A stretch of DNA of 64,000 bases. Origin: Cohnella ginsengisoli (GTDB lineage Bacteria > Bacillota > Bacilli > Paenibacillales > Paenibacillaceae). Below the pieces are notes generated by a model that was given only the letters and a program-made list of their open reading frames with translations, did not search any database and was not told the DNA's origin. A program made the position numbers and the translations under genes. Shown piece after piece: positions 35,112-45,322 of this stretch. Each line of letters begins with the position of its first letter. Position 1 is the first letter of the stretch. The DNA lies in NCBI RefSeq assembly GCF_029525555.1, contig NZ_JAPDHZ010000004.1, positions 806,001 to 870,000 on the forward strand, given 5' to 3'.

Positions 35112-36016
35112 ATGCCGCTCGCCGTCGTCATTGTCGCAGGGTTGGCGGCAGCGCTCTGTCTGCTGCGCTTGCTCATGTTCAAAAGAGAGATACGCGCACT
35201 GACCAAGCAGCTGCGGCAATATAACGAAGGTGAGTTCGCCGGCAAGCTCACGATCGGGATGCCGGATCGCGACGTGGAGGCGCTGGCGGCCGAGGTCAAC
35301 CGGCACACGGATCTGATCGTTCGGGCGAATGCGGAACGCAGACGCACGGAAGAAGAGCTCAGGCAAGCGGTCGCCAACATTTCGCACGACCTGCGTACGC
35401 CGCTGACGTCCATCTTCGGATACGTCCAGTTGCTCGATTCCCGGGAGTTGTCGGCCGCGGCGCGTGACGAAGCGCTTGGCGTCATCCGGAAGCGGACGTT
35501 GCGACTCCAGGCTTTGCTGAACGATTTTTACGAATTGGCGATGATCGACTCGACGGACTACGCCTTGAAGCCGTCGAAGCTTAGGCTCGACAAGCTATTG
35601 CCCGAGATTTTGATGGGGTTTCACGATCAGATGGCGGATAAGGGGCTGACGCCGTCGTTCGAATTGGACCCACGGAGCATCGTGGTCCGAGCCGACGAAT
35701 CGGCGCTGCGAAGAGTGGTTGAAAATCTCGTCGTCAATGCGATCAAGCATGCTCGCGGCAAGCTCGACGTCCGGTTGGAGGTCCGTTCGGACACGGCGGT
35801 CTTCACGCTGTCGAACGAAGCTCCGCAGCTGCGCGGCACGGATACGGAGCTGCTGTTCAACCGCTTTTACATGGCCGATGCGTCCCGTTCGGGGATCGCG
35901 TCCGGTCTGGGGCTGTCGATCGCGCGCGGCCTGATGAACAAGATGGGGGGGGCTCCTTGAACGCAGAGATGCGCGGAAGTACGTTGTGCTTGATATGCAG
36001 GTGGCAATTGCTTTGA
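35112..36016 (+). CDS. Intramembrane-sensing histidine kinase (frameshifted)
   Basis: About 300 residues after repair. One N-terminal hydrophobic helix (LAVVIVAGLAAALCLLRLLM), no extracellular domain, then a linker, HisKA (ISHDLRTPLTSIFGYVQLLD) and HATPase (VENLVVNAIKHA, SGLGLSIARGL). The eight-G run at 35945-35952 is out of frame. Six G (or nine) restores the usual C-terminus MGGSLNAEMRG ending at TGA 36014-36016, just before a terminator. ATG 35112 follows GGAGG. Kinases of this shape are typically paired with peptide-detoxifying ABC transporters, matching the operon. Confidence 0.82.
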
Positions 36017-36020
36017 ATAT

Positions 36021-36043
36021 GCCGGCTCAGCCGGCTTTTTTTT
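36021..36043 (+). terminator. Rho-independent terminator
   Basis: GCCGGC-TCA-GCCGGC followed by eight T. It ends the RR-ABC-HK operon. Confidence 0.9.
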
Positions 36044-36168
36044 GCGCGTTTATACCGTGGCAGAATAGCGTCATGCATGGATCGTGCGTTAGTTGCAAAC
36101 AGTATTCGAGGACAAATTCCTTGATCTCGGCTCGACGACTAACGACGATGAGGAGAAGGTTGCCGAAA

Positions 36169-37393
36169 ATGAAGCAGGCCCATGACCGTAAACAAACTGC
36201 GGCACTCCTTGCGCTATCCTCCATCCCGCTAATCATGACTTTGGGAAATTCCATGCTGATCCCCGTTCTCCCTGCGATCGAGCGGGCGCTCGGCATTTCC
36301 GCGCTTCAATCGAGCTTGGTGATTACGGTTTATTCGATCATGGCGATCATTTTGATTCCCGTAGCCGGATATTTATCCGATCGGGTCGGACGCAAGCGAA
36401 TCATTATTCCGAGCCTGATCCTGGCGGCTGCAGGCGGCGGCGTCTGCATCTGGGCGGCCGGAATGAACAGCTACGGCCTGCTACTCGCCGGGCGCGCGCT
36501 CCAGGGAATCGGCGCGGCGGGCGCCATGCCGATCGTGCTGCCGCTCGTCGGAGACATGTTCAAGGACGAAGAGCAGATTAGCACGGGTCTTGGACTCATC
36601 GAGACGTTCAATACGTTCGGAAAAGTACTTAGTCCGATTCTCGGTTCGGCGCTTGCCCTCATCGCTTGGCGGACGCCGTTCTGGTCGATTCCCGTGCTAT
36701 GCGCGGTTTCCATCGTCCTGGTGGTATGGCTCGTCCGTTCGCCGAAGACGGAGAAGAAGGAGAAGCCGCCGAGCCCCCAATCGTTTCTCCGCACCGTGTG
36801 GAAGCTGTACAAAGAAAAGGCCCGCTGGCTGACGGCTTTGTTTATCGTCATTTGCTTTACCATGTTTATCCTTTTCGGTCTTTTGTTTTATTTGTCCGAG
36901 ACGCTCGAAAAGGAGCATCATATGAAGGGGATCCTTAAAGGGCTCGTGCTGGCTATTCCCCTTGCCGTTCTCTGCGCGGCTTCGTTCGCCGCCGGCAAAT
37001 GGATCGGCAGACGTAAAAAAATAATGAAGTGGACCGTTACGGTCGGTTTTTTCATCACGGCTTTGGCTGTAGCGGGATGTCTGGTGTGGGACGTTACGGT
37101 GTGGCGTATTTCCCTCCTCAGCGCGGCGGGACTCGGGATCGGAGCCGCTTTGCCTTGTTTGGACGCTTTTGTTACGGAAGGTATCGAAAAAGAGCAGCGC
37201 GGCTCGATCAGCTCGTTTTACAGCAGCATGCGCTTCGTCGGCGTAGCTGGCGGACCGCCCGCGGCATCCGTTCTAATGCAGCAGTCCGTGTCGTTGTTTT
37301 TTTTGGGTCATGGTGGCTTGCGCCTTTGCGGCCACGCTTCTGACATTGTTCCTGATTCGCCCAAAAGAAGATGCACAGCCCGCGAAGGCTTGA
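36169..37393 (+). CDS. MFS drug/metabolite exporter (frameshifted)
   Basis: 407 residues after repair, about 12 membrane helices. MFS hallmarks are LPAIERALGISALQSSLVIT, YLSDRVGRKRIIIPSLI (motif A) and GRALQGIGAAGAMPIVLPLV (motif C region). It resembles the Tet/Blt-like DHA1 branch. ATG 36169 follows AGGAGAAGG. The eight-T run at 37297-37304 carries one T too many; with seven the last helix and tail (LLTLFLIRPKEDAQPAKA) are restored. Proton-driven efflux is expected; the substrate is unknown. Confidence 0.82.
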
Positions 37394-37425
37394 TCGGCAA
37401 TGCCGCTTCCCAACGTTTTTCCCAT

Positions 37426-37445
37426 GGAGGTCCGACAGGACCTCC
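37426..37445 (+). repeat. 8-bp inverted repeat
   Basis: GGAGGTCC and GGACCTCC around GACA, downstream of the MFS gene. There is no T-run, so it is only a weak terminator candidate. Confidence 0.35.
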
Positions 37446-37522
37446 GATTAGCGTTTGCTGCGGTTTACGCCGGGGTAAAAGAGTCCATTCCTATCGTATC
37501 TTTCGCAAGGAGGAAGGTAAGC

Positions 37523-39092
37523 ATGATGAGCGACGAGCCTCTCTCTTCATCTGATCTCGATCCAAAGACTATAGATTGGAGCTCCTTATTAAATGGGCCT
37601 TTCGAATATTCGAAAGCCGCCAAGTTCGCGAGGATCGGCCATGTCGACCGGCGGCAGGACGCCGAGGAGCTTCGCTGGCTGCTTGAAGGCGTCCGGCGCG
37701 AACTCGGATTTTACGATGCCATTTATCCCGACGCGCCCTTCGAGCGCGAGTTGGCGGCTGCCTTCGCACGCCAGGTGGATACGCTCGACCGCCGAGCGGC
37801 GGCGTTTATCGAACAACCGGCTGCCTGTACTTGGGACGCTTATTTGACGTTAAAGTATGAGATCCGCAAGCTATACAAGCAGCTCGGCGGCATCGTATCG
37901 GGCAGCGACTGGCAGACGCCCGGCAAGCAATCGCACGCGGGGCGGCAGACGATCACAGACGAAGCGGGCTTCGCGCAGGAGGAAGAGGGAACCTACCAGC
38001 GCTGCTACGGCAGCGCGGCGGTAAAAGATTATGAGGACGCAGCGATGCGCGCGTTTTACGGTATTCCCGAACGATTGAAGAACCAAAGCTCGCTTTTTTT
38101 GACGACATCCGGCATGAAAGCGTTGGAGCTCGCCATCGCAGCCTATCGATTGTTTTCGGCCGAGCGTCTGCCTTGCATCGTTCAGTCCGGCTTCTACGGC
38201 GAAGGCGTCGAGCTCGCGCGTACGCTGCTGGACGACGTCAGGCAGGCAGGGCCGGACGAGATTTACGATATGCTTGAAGCGTCTCGGCCCGTCGGCTGTA
38301 TAATCGTCGATCCCGGACAGTGCTGGCCGATTAAGCCGCCGGTCGACTTGCGCAGGCTATTCGATTGTTTACGTCGTCACCGGCCATACGGGCAAGAGCT
38401 TCTGTTCGTCATCGTCGACAGGACGCTCACCAGTATCGCCAACCCGATGTTCGAGCGCTATGCAGACAGCTTGCCCGCTCATGTCGTTCTTGTGAGCGTG
38501 GAGAGCGGGATCAAGTATTTACAGTATGGCTTCGACCTAGCGAATGTCGGATATCTGGTCGCCAGCGGTCAACCGATGGCAGAGGCAACGCATCGGTCCC
38601 GCTGGATCGACCTGCTCTCGATTATCGATGCCGGCGCCAGCCCGCTTGACGTCCGTCAGCTGCCGGCTCCGGACTTGGCTACGGTCGCGGCGAGACTCGG
38701 CCGACTCAATCGAAACGCGCACTGGATGAACGCCTTTTTTACGATACCTTCAAAGCCAAGGCCGGATCAGGGATTATGATGTGTCCGTCAACGCTTCGGA
38801 CGAGTATTTGCTCGAGGGTCGGCATTGGATCGGCTCCGTGTTCTACATCAGGCTGCATGGCGAGCTATCCGAACAGGCTTATCAGGAGCGCATCGATGCG
38901 TGCGCCCGTGCGGCTCCGTCCGGCATGCACCTGATCTCCGGCGGCAGCTTCGGCTTCGATTCGATCAGGCTGAACGCGGTTCACGGAGATACGCCCGAGG
39001 AAAATGCGCTTCGACTATCGGCGGGGAGAGCGCCTCTCGATCAGCTGATAGCGTCCATGCGCGTTCTCGCCGAACTGCTCTTGTATTCTTAA
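37523..39092 (+). CDS. PLP-dependent fold-type-I enzyme, unassigned (frameshifted)
   Basis: 522 residues after repair. The middle region resembles the Cys/Met-metabolism PLP family: FLTTSGMKALELAIAAYRLF (cofactor phosphate loop), CIIVDPGQCWPIKPPVDL, LFVIVDRTLTS (Asp for the pyridine nitrogen), and SVESGIKYLQYGFDLANVGY, whose Lys is the probable Schiff-base residue. The N-terminal 130 and C-terminal 100 residues are longer than in cystathionine synthases. The break is the six-T run at 38735-38740; five T joins the two halves through QSQGRIRDYDVSVN. ATG 37523 follows AAGGAGG. The specific reaction is not recognised. Confidence 0.65.
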
Positions 39093-39208
39093 GCTGGGAA
39101 TCCGTGCATAATCGGCGGAAGTTTGCGAACGATAACCAAAATCCGCAATTTGGATTCCGTCATCTGGGCCGATTGGCGCATGATGCGCGCCGAGCCGTGC
39201 GTCCAAGC

Positions 39209-39237
39209 TTGACATTCGCAAACCGTCCTATCAGAAT
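39209..39237 (+). promoter_or_regulatory. Sigma-A promoter of yeeI
   Basis: TTGACA (39209-39214), 17 bases, CAGAAT (39232-39237), 46 bases before the start codon. Confidence 0.75.
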
Positions 39238-39282
39238 ATTGCCTAAGTGGCTTTTTTATATCGATATAAGGCAGGTAGAAGC

Positions 39283-40003
39283 ATGGGACGCAAATGGAAC
39301 AACATTAAAGAAAAGAAAGCCTCCAAAGACGCGAATACAAGCCGCGTATATGCCAAGTTCGGCGTCGAGATTTACGTAGCGGCCAAAAAAAGGCGAACCG
39401 GATCCGGAAGCGAATCGCGCGCTCAAGGTCGTGCTTGAACGGGCGAAGACATACAACGTGCCCAAAGCGATCATCGACAGGGCCCTCGACAAAGCGAAGG
39501 GATCGTCGGAGGAGAGCTATTCCGAGCTGAGATACGAAGGTTTCGGGCCGAACGGATCGATGGTGATCGTCGACGCCCTCACGAACAACGTCAACCGTAC
39601 GGCTTCAACCGTCCGCGCGGCGTTCAGCAAGAACGGGGGCAACATGGGCGTGAACGGCTCCGTCGCCTATATGTTCGACGCATCCGCGGTTATCGGCGTC
39701 ACCGGCAAGACCGCTGACGAAGTGATCGACCTGATGCTCGAAGCGGACGTCGACGTCCGAGACGTCGTCGAAGAAGACGATACCGTCATCGTGTATGCCG
39801 ATCCCGAACAATTCCATGCCATACAAGAAGCGTTCAAGCAAGCCGGCATCTCCGAATTCGCCGTCGCCGAGCTCTCGATGATCCCCCAGAACTACGTGAC
39901 ACTGACCGAAGACGCGCAAGCTCAATTCGAGAAAATGCTTGATGCGATCGAAGATCTCGAAGACGTTCAGCAAGTTTATCACAATGTCGATACCGAAGAG
40001 TAA
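39283..40003 (+). CDS. yeeI: YebC/PmpR family protein, YeeI-like (frameshifted)
   Basis: 239 residues after repair, matching B. subtilis YeeI closely in layout: MGRKWNNIKEKKASKDANTS, GEPDPEANRALKVVLERAKT, ELRYEGFGPNGSMVIVDALT, NKNGGNMGV-like NGGNMGVNGSVAYMFD, and LEDVQQVYHNVD near the end. The seven-A run at 39385-39391 should be six. The family is annotated as transcriptional regulator, and recent work links YebC-type proteins to relief of ribosome stalling at proline stretches. It is monocistronic, with its own promoter and terminator. Confidence 0.9.
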
Positions 40004-40017
40004 ACATCGTTAACACT

Positions 40018-40041
40018 AAAACCCGCGCAAGCGGGTTTTTT
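40018..40041 (+). terminator. Rho-independent terminator
   Basis: AAAACCCGC-GCAA-GCGGGTTTTTT, directly after yeeI. Confidence 0.9.
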
Positions 40042-40153
40042 GTTTTTTCCGCGGCTTGCAGCCTGCGTTTGCTCGCTCCGCGATTTGGAACGCCGTTCCT
40101 GCGCGTTTTCTCGTTCCTCGCTGCGGTACGCAACTCCTAATTTTACACATTAC

Positions 40154-40170
40154 AACGATATCCCCTTCGC
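40154..40170 (+). repeat. Left 17-bp inverted repeat
   Basis: AACGATATCCCCTTCGC, the exact complement of 41433-41449. Confidence 0.8.
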
Positions 40171-40187
40171 GCAGGAAAAAAAGAGAT

Positions 40188-40217
40188 TTGCATTAGGTGG
40201 AATAAAAAAGGTATAAT
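40188..40217 (+). promoter_or_regulatory. Promoter of the transposase gene
   Basis: TTGCAT (40188-40193), 18 bases, TATAAT (40212-40217). Confidence 0.65.
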
Positions 40218-40253
40218 GCGAACATATGATCTTGTATTTGCGAGGGGAATGGG

Positions 40254-41196
40254 ATGAGCGTTTCGAACCGTTTGTACGAGCAGGTGCCGACTTTTTTGCG
40301 AAGAAGATTGCGAGATCGCGCTTTTTCGTGCGAAGTGGCCTGACGGCTTTCGTTGTCCGCGCTGCGGGGGGACTCGACTTTTATCGGATTGCGTCCCGCG
40401 GCCGCCGGCTGTTCGAATGCAGCTCATGCGCCCGTCAAACTTCTCTTACGGCGGGTACGATTTTAGAGGGCACCCGTACGCCGCTCGTCAAATGGTTTCA
40501 GGCGTTATATCTGATGCAGACCGGTATCTCGGCTAAGCTGTTGGCAGCGCTTATTGAGGTTACTTACAAGACGGCTTGGCTCATCAATCACAAGCTTCGT
40601 TATGCGATCCAAGTGAACGACGAAAGCCGGCCCCTTACGGGGGGATCTTCAACTGTTGGGGGGATTTTTACGCGCGGCCGGCGACGAACAGACCGTCAGA
40701 TCCTTTAAGCTACAGGGACGAACCGGCCGTCGCAGGCGCTTCGGTCGATGCCGAGAGCGGGAAAATTACGGAAGTTAAAATGAAGAGATTGTCTGCTAGG
40801 GCATTCAATCGCCGTACGTTCGAAGTCGATTCGTTCGGCGCGTTTTTGTGGCGGCATGCTGCCGAGGAACGTGCAGGACTTCGGCGCATCGAGATTGTCC
40901 AAGCGTCGGGACGCACAGGGGTGACAGAGCTGGGAGCCGTATGGCGTGGCGCCATCCGTTGGCTGGCGCGGACGTTCGGAGGCATCGGGCCCAAGCATTT
41001 ACAGGCATATTTGGACGAATACTGTTTTCGCTTGAACGAACAGACGGACTGCTTCAATACGTTGCTATCCCTCTGCGGCCGGATCGGCACCATTACCCAA
41101 CCCGAGCTCGTACGCAAGAGATTCGGCGTCCGCTCCGTCCGTTTGACCGGTCTAAAGCATTCAGCGCAGCTGTCTCGCTCGCTCTCCGTCTCTTGA
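40254..41196 (+). CDS. IS1595-family transposase-like protein, degenerate (frameshifted)
   Basis: 312 residues after repair. A zinc ribbon (FRCPRCGG ... FECSSCARQTS), TAGTILEGTRTPLVKWFQAL, TYKTAWLINHKLRYAI and the C-terminal KHLQAYLDEYCFRLNEQ are IS1595/ISXO2 landmarks. The usual VDETYIGG and TDG catalytic segments are not recognisable; the corresponding regions read TGDLQLLGDFYA and VDSFGAFLWRHA. The DDE centre may be lost. ATG 40254 follows GGGGAATGGG. Four breaks, each one base too many: 40292-40297 (T), 40366-40371, 40639-40644 and 40658-40663 (G). It is probably a decayed or domesticated transposase. Confidence 0.65.
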
Positions 41197-41319
41197 TTTA
41201 GCCCGAGGAGCGGATTTCTCGATCATTTTGCTCTTCAGATCGATTTAGGATTTGAAGACCGTAGCAAGTCGCTACTAGCAAAAGTGAAAAGTAGAATGTG
41301 GAAATTTGAAAGTAGAATG

Positions 41320-41395
41320 TAGAAAGAAGAAAGTAGAAAGAAGAAAGTAGAAAGAAGAAAGTAGAAAGAAGAAAGTAGAATGAAGAAAGTAGATA
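41320..41395 (+). repeat. 14-bp purine-rich tandem repeat
   Basis: GTAGAAAGAAGAAA is repeated about five times with a final diverged copy. One strand is almost entirely purine. Degenerate versions continue to the left to about 41285. Confidence 0.85.
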
Positions 41396-41432
41396 GCAGA
41401 TAGGCGAACGATGGCCTTATCCTTCAACCTGA

Positions 41433-41449
41433 GCGAAGGGGATATCGTT
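41433..41449 (-). repeat. Right 17-bp inverted repeat
   Basis: GCGAAGGGGATATCGTT, the complement of the left copy at 40154-40170. Confidence 0.8.
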
Positions 41450-41609
41450 AAAATGCGCGAGAAGGGCTTACTTGTCCAGTGTTTAAACGAACTTAGCGAG
41501 CTAAACGAACGCACAACGATTTCTAATAGCGTGGTTAGTGTGATAGACTCCAATAGAAGATGGGCGCAGTCGAAATAAAATTTCGTTTTCGCCATTGGGA
41601 GTGTCATGC

Positions 41610-43059
41610 ATGTATGGAGCGCGGTTGTTTCTGACGATCGGAAGCTTGTTTATGGCGGTTGTTTTTATATCGTCGTTCGTGTTTACGGTAGATGCCTACG
41701 GTTCGTTTGCGCAGACGCTGGCGTCGACCGTTTGTTGCACGCTTGTCGCGCTGCTGATCGCGCATGTGCTGAACCGTTGGCCGGGGCGAAAGACCTTTCT
41801 CGTTTTGCTCGCCGTGGTCGGCCTGGGCGTTCGGGTCGGATGGATTTGGTTCAACAATGCGGCGCCCCGCTCTGATTTTTTGTTTTTGTATCAAGCGGCG
41901 CGCGAGGCTGCGGCGGGCAATTTCGGATTTGCCGATTCGGCTTATTTTATGAGTTTTCCCTATCAACTTGGTTTTACGATGTATGAAGCCGCGATTATTC
42001 GACTGTTCGGCGATTCGTTATTCGCTTTAAAGGTTATTGGCGCTCTTTTTTAGTATGGGAACCGCTATTATCCTTTATTTTACGGGCGCTCGTTTGTTCA
42101 ACGAGACATGCGGGAGAATTGCGGCATGTTTTTACGCTTTTTATTTGCCTAATATATTGATGTGTTCCGTGCTTACGAATCAGCACCTGTCCGTTTTCTT
42201 GTTTTTCCTGGGATGCTCGCTCTTATTGAAACGTAGAGGATCGCTGCTGTCGTGGTTGTGGGCGGGTCTCGCGATCGGAATCGGTCAATTGATCCGGCCG
42301 ATCGGCGTGGTCTATCTGGCTGGCATCGTCCTGTTCGCAATGCTAGAGGTGTGGAAAAAGCTGCGCGAGGGAAGAAGGAGAAAAGCTTGGCGGCAAGCGG
42401 GCATGCTGCTCGCCATGATCGGGATTTATGCTGCAATTCAATGGACCGCGAATGCATCGCTTCAGAACGCGGGTATTACGCAGCGCGCATTGTCCGACGG
42501 AGACAAGTATTGGAAGTTCATGGTAGGCCTGAATGCTGAAGCCAATGGCGGTTGGAACAAAGAAGACGCCCAATATGCCAACGGCTTTGCGTTCGGCGAC
42601 GAAAGGCATGATGCGGAGATTCGGCGAATCAAGGAGAGGCTTGAAAACAAAACGCAAGTGGCGGCTCTGATGGGCAGGAAGCTGGCGCTGATGTGGGGCA
42701 GCGGGGACTCGTCAGCCTATTGGAGCCTCGATGGGACGGGGCATCGTCAGCTTGAGCGTTCGCTCAGCATGGCCGAGCGACCGCAATACGTCGTGTTTTG
42801 CGGCTTTGCGCTTTTTGCGTTACTTGCGCTATGGAGAGCCGGCATGTACAGAGGGCCGCTGTTGTATATTCTGCTGCTGTTAATCTATGCCGGCGCGCAC
42901 TTGGCGATCGAGATTCAGACGCGCTATCGGCTCGATTTGCTCCCGGCGGTCATGCTGCTCGTGAGTTATGGCATCTGGCAGACATATGGCTCGATTCGAA
43001 AGGCAGCAGCCTCGTTCGGCGAGACTTCTAAAGATACAGCTGACGGATTTGGGGCTTGA
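41610..43059 (+). CDS. GT39/ArnT-like membrane glycosyltransferase (frameshifted)
   Basis: 482 residues after repair, with about ten or more hydrophobic spans (FLTIGSLFMAVVFISSFVF, TFLVLLAVVGLGVRVGWIWF, IAACFYAFYLPNILMCSVLT, ILLLLIYAGAHLAIEIQTRY). The first loop has PRSDFLFLYQAAREAAAGNF, where GT-C enzymes keep a catalytic acidic residue, and the central helices resemble PMT/GT39 proteins. The break is the six-T run at 42046-42051 (five expected). ATG 41610 lies eight bases after GGGAG. It probably transfers a sugar from a polyprenyl carrier outside the membrane; acceptor unknown. Confidence 0.65.
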
Positions 43060-43066
43060 ACGAATA

Positions 43067-43092
43067 GAGCATGGCGAAAAGGCGCTATGCTC
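43067..43092. terminator. Weak hairpin between convergent genes
   Basis: GAGCATGGCG and GCGCTATGCTC pair with one mismatch. No T-run is present, so termination is uncertain. Confidence 0.3.
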
Positions 43093-43134
43093 GTGCAGGA
43101 CGAACTCTTCCTGACTGCATTAAAAACCGCCGAA

Positions 43135-44584
43135 CTACGCGTTCTGCGGCTTCGTGCGCGCGTTGCGCCTGGCGGACCAGAGCCGCCAGCCGGTCAACAG
43201 CGCGCCGGCCATGCAAATGGCCGATGCGGTAAGAAAAACGACATGCATGCCGGAGAGAAACAGATCGGGGCTTGCGGAACCGAAGTCCTTGATCCGGCTC
43301 CCGGCTCTCGCGCTCATAACGCCAAAGAGGGTCGTCGTCGCGAGCGTAATGCCGGCCACCATGCCCACGTTGCGAATGAGCGCATTGATGCTGCCGGCGA
43401 TGCCCAGCTGCGTTTTGGGCACTTTGGACATGACGAGCGAATTGTTCGGCGACTGGAACAAGCCGCTGCCGAGACCTCAGGAGCGCCATCCAGGCGCCCG
43501 CGAGCGCAATGGAGCTATCATCGTCGAGTATGGCCATGCCCGACTGCGCGATGACCAGTACGATGAGGCCGATGAACGTCAACAGTTCGGAGCCGATCTT
43601 GTCGGAGAGAGCGCCGCTTAGCGGCGCGACGACAACCATGACGATCGGGAAAAGCATCATGAGCAATCCGGCATGGGAAGGCGTCAAGCCGAGAATGTCC
43701 TGAACGTAAAAGGGCGCGATGATGTTAAAGCAGGAATTGGATACGAACACGAGAAAACCGCATAAAATGCTGAGCGAAAAGAGCGGATTGCGAAACATCG
43801 ACAGCTGCAAAAGCGGCGAAACGGTTCTTTTCTCGAAGCGGATAAAATAAACGAACACGAGCGCCGACGCCACAAGCGATGCGACGATCCAAGGCTGGCC
43901 GTACCCGAACTGCTGCCCGAGCAGCAGCCCGGCGAACAGCAGTAATATAAAGGCGGTGAACAAGGCGCTGCCGGCCGCGTCGATCTTGACCTTGAGCTTG
44001 GTCAGGTCCGCAGGAAGCTTCCGCCAGCCGATCGCGAGCGCTGCGAGTCCGACGGGAACGTTGACCCAAAATATATACTCCCAGCCAAGGCCGGACAAAA
44101 TAAGTCCGCCAAGACTAGGACCGGCGATAATGCCAAGAGAAACAAAGGTGCCGGTCAGGCCCAACGCTTTTCCTCGTTCGCTGCCGGGGAAGATGTCCGT
44201 GACGATGCCCTGGCTGTTCGCCATCGTCATCGATGCGCCTAGCGCTTGGACGAGGCGCGAGGCTATGATCGCCGTCAGGCTGGAGCTGAGTCCGCACAAT
44301 AAAGATCCGACCGTAAAAATCATCATGCCTAGCCGAAAGATTTTTATTTTGCCGACGATATCGCCGAGCTTCCCGAAAAACAAAATGGCTGCGCAGATCG
44401 TCATCAGATAGGCCGTGACGATCCATTCGGTCTGCGCGACGGGAAGCCGCAGTTCCCGCGAGACGACGGGAAGGGCGATGTTGACGATGCTGCCGTCCAA
44501 CGTAGCCATGAACGTGAACAGATTAAGAATGACGAGAATGAGCCAACGATTTTTCTGGATGATCGGATCGTCCTGGTAAGTCAT
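43135..44584 (-). CDS. DHA2 (EmrB/QacA) family MFS exporter (frameshifted)
   Basis: 482 residues after repair, about 14 spans. Motifs: LNLFTFMATLDGSIVNIALP (motif D1), GKLGDIVGKIKIFRLGM (motif A), ASRLVQALGASMTMANSQGI, and GLTGTFVSLGIIAGPSLGGL (motif C, antiporter). The start ATG at 44584 follows AAGGAAGG. The frame breaks near 43471-43480 (one extra base, not in a long homopolymer), joining MALL to GSGLFQSPNNSLVMSKVP. It is divergent from a MarR-type regulator with paired operators between them, so it is probably a repressed multidrug pump. Confidence 0.87.
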
Positions 44585-44613
44585 CGAATGCCAACCTTCC
44601 TTTTGGATACATG

Positions 44614-44673
44614 GTTGCGAACGCAACTAATTTGGGCAAGGTAAGTGTAACTCAACTTGGTTGCGACAGCAAC
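44614..44673. promoter_or_regulatory. Paired MarR operators in divergent promoter region
   Basis: GTTGCGAACGCAAC (44614-44627, perfect palindrome) and GTTGCGACAGCAAC (44660-44673, 5+5 arms), 46 bp apart. The second overlaps TTGCGA, the -35 of a likely promoter (-10 TAAGCT at 44684) for the MarR gene. Confidence 0.7.
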
Positions 44674-44725
44674 TTATTTGCGCTAAGCTATGACTATTCG
44701 ACCGCAAGCCGGAGGGAGGCCCGAC

Positions 44726-45166
44726 ATGAGACCGTATTCGGTAGGCAAACTCATGTCTTTCATCAACCGAATCGCCCAGCGGGAATTGGCTGAAAGGCTG
44801 AAGCCCCACGGTATCGGAAGCGGCGGGCAGCACAGTTACCTTAAAGCGATCCTGGCGACGCCCGGCATGAATCAGGACAAGCTGACGAGCGTAGTCAAAT
44901 TCGACAAAGCCACGACCACACGCTGCATCCGTCAATTAGAGGAAGCAGGGTACGTAAAGCGAACGGTCGACGAGCAAGACCGGCGGTCGTACAGACTTTA
45001 TCCGACGGAAATCGCCATCGCCTTCGAGCCGAAGCTGCAAGCGATTTTAGACGATTACAATCGGTTGTTGACGGCCCATTTAACCGTAGAAGAGATCGAT
45101 GCTTTGCATGCGCTGCTCCAGAAGATGTACGACGGACTCGACGAGCCGTCATTGAATCCTACTTAA
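44726..45166 (+). CDS. MarR-family transcriptional regulator
   Basis: 146 residues, intact. Winged helix-turn-helix: LKAILATPGMNQDKLTSVVK, DKATTTRCIRQLEEAGYVKR and the wing TVDEQDRRSYRLYPTE. Dimerisation helices occupy both ends. ATG 44726 lies behind GGAGGGAGGC; an upstream ATG at 44690 has no ribosome site. Divergent to the DHA2 pump and sharing the operator region, it is probably the local repressor released by a phenolic or drug ligand. Confidence 0.88.
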   Translation: MRPYSVGKLMSFINRIAQRELAERLKPHGIGSGGQHSYLKAILATPGMNQDKLTSVVKFDKATTTRCIRQLEEAGYVKRTVDEQDRRSYRLYPTEIAIAFEPKLQAILDDYNRLLTAHLTVEEIDALHALLQKMYDGLDEPSLNPT

Positions 45167-45322
45167 AGGAAGCAGGGATATCCAATCTGAGGGAGATCCC
45201 CAAGAGCGATTAAAGTCCGCACCCGGCTTCTTAATGGTTCGGATTGGATTTATGCCCTGGTCATTTGGCATCATAAGGCGTATTCTTGCCGATCGCCGGC
45301 GAAACCAAGCGAGGTGCGGTTC

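Larger units (their letters stand above)
40148..41455. mobile_element. IS1595-like transposase island bounded by inverted repeats
   Basis: AACGATATCCCCTTCGC at 40154-40170 is repeated exactly in inverted orientation at 41433-41449. With two mismatches the match extends to CATTNNAACG (40148 and 41455). Between them lie a promoter, a transposase-like gene, a purine-rich minisatellite and little else. No target-site duplication is evident at these boundaries, so the true element ends are uncertain. Confidence 0.5.
41197..41609. other. Gene-free region: minisatellite and right inverted repeat
   Basis: About 410 bases with no convincing gene. It holds a purine-rich 14-bp tandem repeat (41320-41395) and the right 17-bp inverted repeat (41433-41449). 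An open frame on the minus strand here mostly translates the repeat as Phe/Leu/Ser and is not believed. Confidence 0.6.

Noticed and set aside
37426..37445. Inverted repeat after the MFS gene as terminator
   Set aside because: The 8-bp stem has no following T-run on either strand; listed only as a repeat.
40148..41455. CRISPR-like or phage-related island
   Set aside because: The only repeats are one inverted pair and a contiguous 14-bp tandem. There are no spacers, cas genes, integrase or phage structural genes.
41275..41607. 110-codon minus-strand frame
   Set aside because: Half of it translates the 14-bp tandem repeat into FFLLSSFYFL-type text. It also overlaps the start region of the glycosyltransferase gene and lacks a ribosome site.
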